Shown in pieces: positions 19,750-30,400 of a stretch of 64,000 nt of DNA. Location of the stretch: contig NC_079886.1 in the NCBI RefSeq assembly GCF_029227915.1, positions 12,049,501 through 12,113,500 of the forward strand, in the 5' to 3' direction. The notes beneath the pieces are model-generated. The model was not told the DNA's origin, did not search any database, and saw nothing but the letters and a program-made list of their open reading frames with translations. Position 1 is the stretch's first letter, and every line of letters begins with the position of its first letter. This stretch comes from Hydractinia symbiolongicarpus (taxonomy: Eukaryota > Cnidaria > Hydrozoa > Anthoathecata > Hydractiniidae). The position numbers and the translations under genes were made by a program.

Positions 19750-22700
19750 GACTTTTTTCTTTTTGGTAATGGGGTGTCATCTATCATGTTGAATTTGCTA
19801 CCACATCCTTGTACATTCCCAGCAATTGGTCTTACAGAAAATTGTGCTTTTATGGTATTATCATTATATCCAACGTCTCTCACCGATGGGTTGTCACGTC
19901 ACGATCCAATGGCACGCTGCCTACCAAAATAATTTTCCAGATCGTCTTGACAAAACCGTTCAGAAAGAATGTACGGTACACCATGTTGTAAAAGGAATTT
20001 CACTACTTTTTTGAGAGAGTTAACTGTAATCTTAAGCCCTTCATGTGTTTGCCAGGAAATAAACATATTTGATTTGGCATTTTTTGTAAAATTATCACCA
20101 CGCTCTTCAATTGACTCTTTCCATAAGGCGAAATAGGAGAGAAAACCGTCCAACCGTGCAAAGCGTTCATCATCAACTGACTGATAAGGTTTTAGAAATG
20201 GTTTTCTCTTCAACTCATGTTCGACAGTGTTTTTCACATTCAAGCAGTCAAAAAAACTATCCATCATTAGACAAAATTGTGCAGTACCAGCTGCTTCAGG
20301 TGGACCAAACTGATTGAGAACTTTGCCAACAGTTTCACTGAGAACTTGAGCTGCAAGACGAACTTTCATTACTGAAAATGGTGTTAGCTGTATTTGATCA
20401 TTTGTTAATTTATTGACCAACTTCAAACCACTCTCGAGATCATTGTGATAGAGTTGTGTGATATGACTCCAAAGAACATAAAATCCACTATTCCACATAT
20501 AACGGGTAGCTCGACCAGAACCAGAATTAAACAGACAATTGCGTGATGTTTTGATGAGATGTGGAGCATCAGCAAAAAAATAGATAAATCGACCATCATT
20601 GGGTTGTCACGTCACGATCCAATGGCACGCTGCCTACCAAAATAATTTTCCAGATCGTCTTGACAAAACCGTTCAGAAAGAATGTACGGTACACCATTTT
20701 GTAAAAGGAATTTCACTACTTTTTTGAGAGAGTTAACTGTAATCTTAAGCCCTTCATGTGTTTGCCAGGAAATAAACATATTTGATTTGGCATTTTTTGT
20801 AAAATTATCACCACGCTCTTCAATTGACTCTTTCCATAAGGTGAAATAGGAGAGAAAACCGTCCAACCATGCAAAGCGTTCATCATCAACTGACTGATAA
20901 GGTTTTAGAAATGGTTTTCTCTTCAACTCATGTTCGACAGTGTTTTTCACATTCAAGCAGTCAAAAAAACTATCCATCATTAGACAAAATTGTGCAGTAC
21001 CACCTGCTTCAGCTGGACCAAACTGATTGAGAACTTTGCCAACAGTTTCACTGAGAACTTGAGCTGCAAGACGAACTTTCATTACTGAAAATGGTGTTAG
21101 CTGTATTTGATCATTTGTTAATTTATTGACCAACTTCAAACCACTCTCGAGGTCATTGTGATAGAGTTGTGTGATATGACTCCAAAGAACATAAAATCCA
21201 CTATTCCACATATAACGGGTAGCTCGACCAGAACCAGAATTAAACAGACAATTGCGTGATGTTTTGATGAGATGTGGAGCATCAGCAAAAAAATAGATAA
21301 ATCGACCATCATTAGCATGAATATTCTTAGTACGATAAACTACATCACTGTCATGGACACCATCTAAATGCCTATGCATTCTGAAAAAGCGTCTATTTGG
21401 AGAAGCACCATCAGCTGTTGCAGCGATAACTTTCAAATTTATTTTTTCAAGGTAAAGAACAGCTTTCCAAAATATAGGCATGATTTGATAGGAAGTTATT
21501 CCAGTTGTAGTAAATGTTGCAATACTATATGAAAGAGGATTAACAACACTTTTGGCAAGAAACACGAGAACATGAGTAGCAATTTCTTTGACAGATTTGA
21601 GTGTGGCAAAATTTGTATGAATATCACCAAGGTCAACAAAACCAATGAGTTCACCAGTATACTAAATCCTCCTGTATTTTCATCTCATCAAACAGAATTA
21701 TGGTATATCTCTCAATGTCTGAAAATGCAGCAGTTTTTTTTGCTAGATCATTGATGATTTCATGATTAAATCCTCTTGTTGGTCGTATGTAGTTTCTATA
21801 ATCACGAAGTGTTCGCAGGCTAGGAAGAACCAACATACCACTACCAGTTTTAGGGTCATATCTGAGATCTGAATAAGCAGAAGAAGACTTTGAAGCAAGA
21901 TTAAGACAGAACTTTATGATCATTGGATGATATCTGACACTGGTTGGTGATGAGGATTGGAGATATTTTTGCTGCTCCTCCCAGAACAATTTCATAAAAG
22001 GTGGTACATTTTTTTTATCACATCCACTGAATAAGGTTACAAAATCAGAGCTCATTTCAGAAGTAACATTACCACCATGTGCTTGAATAGCAGCTTTCAT
22101 TTCAGACAGTTGGCTTGCCAGTTGTTTACATTCCAAACGCTGACTCTGAAGGGTTAATTTGACACGGTTCGGTGATGTGAACTTGATTGGTGCTTTCAAC
22201 TTTGCAGGTTCAAGCATCTTCCTTTCTTTACGAACAGTAGCTGATTTGAATGAAATGTTATGCGATGTACACTTTCCACAAGGATTAGGTTTGGGTGATA
22301 GAATTAACATACGACACATATTTGAACGAAAATACTGGTCTTGATGGAGATTTGACTGAAAGGACTTCTGTTGATAGTCTAGATAGTTGAATTTTTTAGG
22401 AATGACATGCTTTTGGAAGTTTGTCTCTCTACTATTATTGTAATCTGGAGCGGTGATACCAATACATAATTCATAACTATTGAGTTCTTTTATGAAATTG
22501 GAGAGTGTTGTATTAAGAAAGGATTTTTTGTATAAGATATGCAAATCATGGTCATCTGGTAACATCCATCCAAATATTCTTAAAGAAAATGAAAGGCATC
22601 GATCAATGAATATTTCAAATTTTGGGATGATGTGGTCTGGTGATAAACAAGTAACAACAACAAGTGAGTCTTGAGTGTCAATATGCCAACATCTACCCAA

Positions 22701-23150
22701 CGAGAGCTTTGAAACACGTTGACTGAAGTCAACAAAATTTCTATATATGGTGGTTGGAGAAGGTGGTGGTGAAAAATCTTGTAAAATTTGGAAATCTTCA
22801 CGTTTTTGTATCGAAGTGTTCGATCGAGGTGGAGAGGCTAAGGTCGAAATATTGCCAGATTTTTGTGGAAGATTCAGATGTGGTAGTTCTCCTTCTTTCA
22901 AACTTTTTCGAGTTGGGTAAACCCATATTTGATCCTCCGAGAAATGACGTTCACAAATAAACAATTTGAACGTGGAAATGCGACGTCTCAGCTCGTCATC
23001 TACCTCCCTATATTTCGTGATGATATTGATGAGCTCCTTTCCCCATTTTTTGTTTACTTCATTATTTGGCAACGGAACTTTGAAAATACTGATGTCTTTA
23101 TTTCTCCTCGATACAGAGCATCCATATATAGCACAATTTTCACCAGGCAT
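19750..23150 (-). pseudogene. THAP-domain P-type transposase (frameshift and nonsense)
   Basis: The likely start at 23150 (MPGENCAIYGCSV) opens a THAP finger (C-x4-C, W, CERHF). Coiled regions follow, then the P-type catalytic domain: SGMLVLPSLRTLRDY, LFDEMKI (Asp 1), TADGASPNRRFF (Asp 2), DAPHLIKTSRN, and DDLENYFGRQRAIG (Glu). After LVY at 21652 the frame shifts by one base to GELIGFVDLGD. After RQRAIGS a TGA interrupts the conserved tail (RDNPSVRDVGYNDN), which continues in frame to about 19750. A 713-bp duplication repeats the C-terminal region. All catalytic residues persist. Confidence 0.8.
19888..21313. repeat. 713-bp tandem duplication inside the P-like element
   Basis: Segment 19888-20600 is repeated as 20601-21313, with a junction at CATCATTGGGTTGTCACG. 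The two units differ by scattered substitutions, for example CCGTGC versus CCATGC and GGCGAAATAGG versus GGTGAAATAGG, so the duplication is not brand new. It doubles the C-terminal part of the transposase, leaving an extra 199-codon fragment at 19899-20498. Confidence 0.85.
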
Positions 23151-24311
23151 AGTAAAATCTTGTACGAAAAACACCCAAAGTCGAAATAAAAACACCAAAC
23201 TAAGTACACACAACACCCAAAAAATGCGCCATTTTGAACTTCTGTGCAGGATCGGAGGTTTGGGAGCCACTATAGTTCAGCCGTAAAAACATAGAACAAT
23301 GGCCTATTGTTTGTTGCTAGACTATCTTTTTTTCTTGTGACTATGGTTAATCATCTATCCTCCTCTCAGAGGAACGTGAAATCCCAGGGTCGATTTTTTC
23401 TCAAAAAATGCTCCGAAAGAAAAAAACGACGGTTGCGCAGAAAACGACACACGAAAAGAAGCCCTATGAAAGGCATCGATCAATGAATATTTCAAATTTT
23501 GGGATGATGTGGTCTGGTGATAAACAAGTAACAACAACAAGTGAGTCTTGAGTGTCAATATGCCAACATCTACCCAACGAGAGCTTTGAAACACGTTGAC
23601 TGAAGTCAACAAAATTTCTATATATGGTGGTTGGAGAAGGTGGTGGTGAAAAATCTTGTAAAATTTGGAAATCTTCACGTTTTTGTATCGAAGTGTTCGA
23701 TCGAGGTGGAGAGGCTAAGGTCGAAATATTGCCAGATTTTTGTGGAAGATTCAGATGTGGTAGTTCTCCTTCTTTCAAACTTTTTCGAGTTGGGTAAACC
23801 CATATTTGATCCTCCGAGAAATGACGTTCACAAATAAACAATTTGAACGTGGAAATGCGACGTCTCAGCTCGTCATCTACCTCCCTATATTTCGTGATGA
23901 TATTGATGAGCTCCTTTCCCCATTTTTTGTTTACTTCATTATTTGGCAACGGAACTTTGAAAATACTGATGTCTTTATTTCTCCTCGATACAGAGCATCC
24001 ATATATAGCACAATTTTCACCAGGCATAGTAAAATCTTGTACGAAAAACACCCAAAGTCGAAATAAAAACACCAAACTAAGTACACACAACACCCAAAAA
24101 ATGCGCCATTTTGAACTTCTGTGCAGGATCGGAGGTTTGGGAGCCACTATAGTTCAGCCGTAAAAACATAGAACAATGGCCTATTGTTTGTTGCTAGACT
24201 ATCTTTTTTTCTTGTGACTATGGTTAATCATCTATCCTCCTCTCAGAGGAACGTGAAATCCCAGGGTCGATTTTTTCTCAAAAAATGCTCCGAAAGAAAA
24301 AAACGACGGTT
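22589..24311. repeat. 846-bp tandem duplication covering the right end of the P-like element
   Basis: Segment 22589-23434 recurs as 23466-24311, with a 31-bp unique joint at 23435-23465. It includes the THAP exon, the right terminal repeat, the GTTAATC target duplication and about 90 bp of flank. The two units appear identical, with identical translations in all frames I compared. A recent duplication or an assembly artefact would look like this. Confidence 0.85.
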
Positions 24312-24317
24312 TTAAAG

Positions 24318-24404
24318 AATTTCCTACGCCTTCGGGCGCGGAAATTCAACGAAAGAAAAAACGACGGTTTTAAAGAATTTCCTACGCCTTCGGGCGCGGA
24401 AATT
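24318..24404 (+). repeat. Two tandem stem-loops with TTCG tetraloop
   Basis: AATTTCC-TA-CGCC-TTCG-GGCG-C-GGAAATT occurs at 24318-24346 and again at 24376-24404 (58-bp period with GAAAGAAAAAACGACGG). Stem pairing is 7 + 4 bp around a UUCG loop, unusually GC-rich for the neighbourhood. It lies just upstream of the ATG at 24464, so it could be in the 5' leader. Confidence 0.6.
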
Positions 24405-24463
24405 CAACAAGACCAGCAGGGATTTGCCTGTTTGTTTTTCATTTGTATTGGGTTTCAAAGAAT

Positions 24464-27400
24464 ATGGATTTTTCACAAAGTAGCCAGCCTGTGCAAGAGT
24501 CACTGCATTCCATTGCGGAAATTAAACGCAATTTGCAGATAGAAGTCGGAAATCTTTTAAGAACAACCAAAAATAGCGAAGGTTATACTCAGAGTTACAA
24601 TGCTGTATTGAGTTTATTAAATGAACTGGATACTATTAATATGACAGTTGGAAATCTTCGAAGTACTAAAATTGGTAAGCTAATGACAAAGTACGAAAAA
24701 GAACTATCAGGTAATTTATCTCGTTTAGCCAAAGAGCTTAACAATAAATGGAAAGAATGTCTCAACTCATATCGAGAAAAAATTAAGGAGAGACTCTGTT
24801 CAAAGAGTAAAAACCAGGTATATATATATATATATATTATGCGTTATAGGCGTTTTCATGCCCTGAGCGTCAGGTGCATGAGACAGATGAGATGCACTGA
24901 GCGTCAGATGCATCGACATGTCCTGAGCATCAGGCACATGCTAATTATGGTGTTCTCTTCCATACCCTGAACGTCAGGTGTATGAGAGATGCCCTGAGCG
25001 TCAGGGGCTTCAACATGCCCTGAGCGTAAGGCGCATGTTTCCTATACACATAATGACTACACTAGAGATGCTCTGAGCGTCAGGTGCATCTCGACATGTC
25101 CTGAGCGTCAGGCACATGCTAATTACTGGTGTTTTTATTCATACCCTGAGCGTCAGGTGTATGAGAGATGCCCTGAGCGTCAGGGGCTTCATCATGCCCT
25201 GAGCGTCAGGCACATGTTTCTTATTCACATGATGACTACACTAGAGATGCCCTGAGCGTCAGGTGCATCGACATGTCCTGAGCGTCAGGCACATGCTAAT
25301 TACTGGTGTTTTTATTCATACCCTGAGCGTCAGGTGTATGAGAGATGCCCTGAGCGTCAGGGGCTTCATCATGCCCTGAGCATCAGGCGCATGTTTCTTA
25401 TTCACATGATGACTACACTAGAGATGCCCTGAGCGTCAGGCGCATCGACATGTCCTGAGCGTCAGGCACATGCTAATTACTTGTGTTCTTATTCTACAAT
25501 GACTTTTATCAACACATTACTTGCCTAAACGGCCGACGAAGGAGGCCCAACACACCCAAATTCCCCTATATTGTAAAAAGGAACAATAAGAAGAAACACA
25601 CTATTGCATAATTCTCCAATATGACGTGATGCAATGTAATAACACAATAATAAATTCACATATGTAATTGACTGACACTGCCACACTTTATTGCACCAAC
25701 ACTCACAGCTGATATTACACAATGCAGTGATAAAAAAAATTAATTTTGAATAAAGAAACTGTTAACGTTAAATAATATTAAGACAATTTAAATATGTCAA
25801 CAAATTACACTGAACACACTAAAGAAGCCTCACATTCCATAGCCTAGTGATCTTATTAATCATTGGCAATATTATTACACCAGTTTTCTAAAACATTGTA
25901 ATTAAGTGAATATATCTGCGATAACAGTCACATCCTGGTTAACCAGATCTTACAGACTCCAAATGAAATTTTTTAACTTGATATGAATGTTAAGAATGTT
26001 ATTGTCCTATGAACTAAAATCATGTGGTGATAAGCATGTGAGAGGATTCCATTTGTGTTTGGTAGGAGAGATGTACTCCGATACTGAAAATGGCTGAAAA
26101 TGTCACTGATACTAAGTAATGTAACATAGTTTTATCCTAGTTAGGAAATTGGCTATCCCTCTAAAACAACAAAATCTCAGATAGATGAGCTGGAGTAATT
26201 GGTAGGCAAAGTACATGTATGTTATGCAAGCCTTCTGCTAAGCAGTCGGTTGAGCCTGGAGTTTAAAATTTCAATAACTAGTTTGTGATAAATAGATAAC
26301 ACAATAATAACTGGTTTCTCATTCATACCCTGAGCGTCAGGTGTATGAGAGATGCCCTGATCTTCAGATGCTTCATCATGCCCTGAGCGTCAGGCACATG
26401 TTTCTTATTCACATGATAACTGCACTAGAGATGCCCTGAGCGTCAGGCGCATCAACATGTTCTGAGCGTAAGGTACATGCTAGTTACTGGTGTTCTTATT
26501 CTACTTTATCAGAAACTCTTTTTATTCTGTCCACCCTTTTGTCTGTTATATGAAAATAAGTTTCTTAATGTTGAAGATTATCTCACCCTGCTCAAATTTT
26601 TAAAAGTTTCTTAAACTCTCACATAAAAACTCATCATTGTAGAGTACAGTTCTATTGCTGTAGATAGGACAAAAGTTACAAAACATTTATATATAGTAAT
26701 AGCTGAAAATATATACAAGCATGAAATGAAAGTAGAACACATATATAATATAAGCAACAACAAAGCCAAGGAAATAACACATCTCTATATAATATTAATA
26801 AGCGTGAACAAAATATATATATACATAGCATAGCTCACAACGTAAAATATGTGAAAACATAGAGGTATATATAATAGCAGCAGGGAGGGAGGAGGAAGAA
26901 AAACTGCTAGAACTGAAAAGGAAAACCATGAGGCAACTGCAGCTTAAATACTAGCAAGACTGCTGACCAAAATATATGCTGCTGACCAGAAAAGGCACAT
27001 GGTGAACTAACTATGGGCAATACAAACCAGAGTACTGTAGGAAGAAGATCTATATATGTGTGCATTTAAACACTCATAAATATATATTTATGAGTCACTT
27101 AAAATTTTTGACTTTCCAAGCCTAAGGTTTCTTATAGACTGGTTTCTTATAAAAAAACCCGTGTAACATGCATAGTTTATTCATGTTTGGCATTGTGTTA
27201 TAACCATAATAAAGCTCTCATATTGGATTCCAGCAAGACAAACTCTCATGGTTTTTATTTGACCATTGACACAAGGGAGGTACTCAAAGATTTTAAACCT
27301 AATTCCTGAAGTGGAAATAAAGGTGTTGACAATCGACAGCAGAACACTTTGTATGCACGAAAACCAATACTTTCATAAAATTGTTTGTAAATTTAGCTTC

Positions 27401-30400
27401 TGTTAATCCTTGTACTTATATACACTACAAGCTTTATGTAAATTTTTAGACTTAAGATGACATAAGAGTAGCTCAGAACATGTATATGAATTAAAAAAAT
27501 GTGAGATTTTATTAAATTAGTAGTTATTATTTTTATAATGCAATAAACGTCACAGTCAAAGCACAAGAGTGACCTAATCTAACAATTTTTGTAACAGCAA
27601 AGGTGGAATGCCAACATGATAAAATGTTTAATATACATTTCCTTTTCTTTTAAAGAACCCTCTTGTCACTATGGGTGTTCCCAAAATAGAATTCCTGTAA
27701 ATGGAAAGCCTGACCATATTTATACCTTCACTTACTTTGCATCTAGAATCGTTTTTAACAATTTATTTCCTGATTTCCAAACACTCAGTGATCTAATTTA
27801 TATGATTTTAACAAAATTGTGTGATGATTGCAAAACAGAATTTGTATTTATTATAAAGTCATAGCAAAAGCATGATAAAGTTAATATGCATTTCCTTAAT
27901 TTTGAAGAAGAATTACAAGGAAAGCCTGTCTAGTTTTATACCACCAATCGCTCAGCATCTAGGGATCAGCCAATAAGGTTATAAATTGTTCTAAATTGAC
28001 AAAAAGTCATGTACCTAGGCACAAGAGTAGCCAATCCGACACAAAATTGCATTCAACATCGATGTTTGTTAATGTTACCCTAATAAGTGTTTAGATGAAA
28101 TCATCTTGGGAGCTAAACTCCTTTTTAAGAGGCTTTTTGACTTAAGAACCCATCATAATGGGAACATCTTTGATTTTTTTTTTTTTTTGCAGATAATCAG
28201 ATTGATATTATAAGCTATTTAGTTAAAAGGATTGTTTGCTTGAAACTGTAAGCTGTAAGGTACATCTGAAGAACTTGTGCAGTGTGGGATGTTGGGTTCT
28301 TATATGCAACCATTAATAATCAAGACCTGGGTAGGGTCCAGTTCCTTTACAGGCAAGTGAGACTAATAACCCTGGCAATCTTAACATGAGCAAAACTTTA
28401 GTTTAGCTCCATTTAATGGCCCTCTTCCAATCTGATCTAGACTGTGTTAGATCTAAACTCACTTCCTCTGTATCAAGTCTGTCCTTATAACCTCCTGCCA
28501 AAGTCTTTCTCGGTCTGCCTCTGGACTTTGCCCCAGGAACTATCAAGTCTCTACACTTTCTTACCCAATTATCCTCCTCCATTCTTTCCAAGTGCCCCAG
28601 CCAGTTCAATCTAACGTCCGTTTTCATGCTAGCATGGGTTGGACGGGGTATATTAATGGCCCTCTTCCAATCTGATCTAGACTGTGTTAGATCTAAACTC
28701 AACTTCCTCTGTATCAAGTCTGTCCTTATAACCTCCTGCCAAGTCTTTCTCGGTCTGCCTCTGGGCTTTGCCCCAGGAACTATCAAGTCTCTACACTTTC
28801 TTACCCAACTATCCTTCTCCATTCTTTCCAAGTGCCCCAGCCAGTTCAATCTTCTTATCTGGATAACTTCTTTAATTCTACGGAGACTTAGCCTGCTTCT
28901 TAGCTCATCTGAACTCTTTCTGTCTCTCAGGCTGGCGTTACACATCCACCTAACCATTCTCATATCATTCCTTTCTAAACGGTCAAGATCTTCCGGTTTC
29001 ACTGCCCATGTCTCACTACCGTACAACATAACACTTCTTACACAGGCCTCATACAACCTACCTTTTACCTCAATTGACAGGACTCTGCTAGTCAACAAAG
29101 GAAGTAACTCTCTGAACTTTTTCCAAGCAGAACCTATCCTGCAAGTAACACTTCTACCAATACCCCCTTCACTGCCCAACATATCACCTAAGTAACAGAA
29201 GTTCTCAGCTATCTCTAACGAGCCACTGTTGTACATCTTTAAAGCTGGAAATACTTCATTCTCTATAATCTCACCTTTGCAACGCTTGCTTACAAACTGC
29301 ATGTCAGCTCTTAACCTTCCACTAATACTACTGCACTTCTTATGTACCCAATGATTGCAAGTCTGACAAAAAATTGAGTTACTACCAACCCCTTTCCTGC
29401 AAACTCCACAAGTCCACTTTCCAACTACAAGGTCGCACTTGGCTGCAATGCTACTAATCATGACTTTAGACTTTGCTGTGTTTACCTTTAGCCCTTTTTC
29501 TTCTAGTCTTTTCTTCCACTTCTCAAACTTTTCAACTAATTCTTCCATCGACTCTGCTATGAGAACCAAATCATCTGCATACAATAACTCCCATGGACAA
29601 CCTGTTATAAACTCCATCGACAGCGCTTCTAAGACTAGAATAAACAACAAAGGACTAAGTACAGAACCCTGATGTACACCAACATTTACACTAAATTCAT
29701 CACTAAGTATATATATATATATATCACACCCCCAGTTTTGTTTGTTTTAATGAGCTACGGTTGCACAGACAAAAAATGGCAAAGGTAGACTATATATTAG
29801 TTTCACTGTACTTCCTCAGATAAAATATAATGGGTAAAATTAAACCAGATATTAAAATTCATGATAAGTTTTCTAATGTTTCAAGAATATAAGTTCAAAG
29901 GATAATATTTGAGTATTTACAACATTTAGTAATTTCATTTCTACATGTATACATTACGTCATAGCTGAGATTTTTTTTAGCATTTGTTATTTCTTTTTCA
30001 ATTGCAACTGTTTGATATGTCATATTTGCATTATACTGTGTCATGTCTAATGAAATCCTTATTTGACAATATTCTTTACTTTTGTTAGACTAACTTGGTT
30101 GTAAAAGAAGAAGTTCTTAGTCAAAAAGTACATAATTCTCTTGCCTGCAGTACGAACTTTGATTTTGGAAAACTTAAGCATCTTCCTTCTCTTCAGCCTC
30201 CAAACTACTGTACATCGAAAGCAGGTATGTTTTTTATACAATTTTAAGTTATGTAATTTTAATGTTTTAATATAATAGTACGTACCAATAAAGAAGTACT
30301 ATGAATGTATTCTCTAGTGTTAACTAAGCCCTCATTTTAATTGTTTTCTATTAAGTTTTGTTTTTTTCGTTTTATTTTGCGTAATTTTAAGATTTGAAAG

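Larger units (their letters stand above)
18756..23345 (-). mobile_element. P-like (THAP/P-type transposase) element, copy 1
   Basis: The termini are CATAGTCACAAGAAAAAAAG and its reverse complement, a perfect inverted repeat of about 29 bp. Direct GTTAATC flanks both ends (18749-18755 and 23346-23352), a 7-bp target duplication close to the 8 bp usual for P elements. It contains a THAP/P-type transposase on the minus strand and the remains of a second, convergent gene on the plus strand. The 4.6-kb element is inactive, with a frameshift and a nonsense codon in the transposase and an internal deletion in the second gene. Confidence 0.85.

Noticed and set aside
22754-24163. Plus-strand ORFs of 68 to 106 codons, occurring twice
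   Set aside because: They are antisense to the THAP exon of the P-like transposase and are doubled only because the region is duplicated.
18756-24222. A longer P-like element ending at the second right terminal repeat (24222)
   Set aside because: Direct GTTAATC flanks also occur there, but only because the 846-bp unit including the flank was duplicated; the first right end at 23345 is the simpler boundary.
24443-24970. Unspliced 175-codon ORF as the whole TFIIS-N gene
   Set aside because: After 24817 the frame runs into a TA microsatellite and the hairpin array; a donor at 24818 joins in phase to three downstream exons with consensus acceptors.
24856-26480. CRISPR-like array
   Set aside because: Repeats are spaced irregularly, spacers are themselves repeated in a ~178-bp unit, the repeat is a hairpin with variable arms, and the setting is a eukaryotic intron without cas genes.
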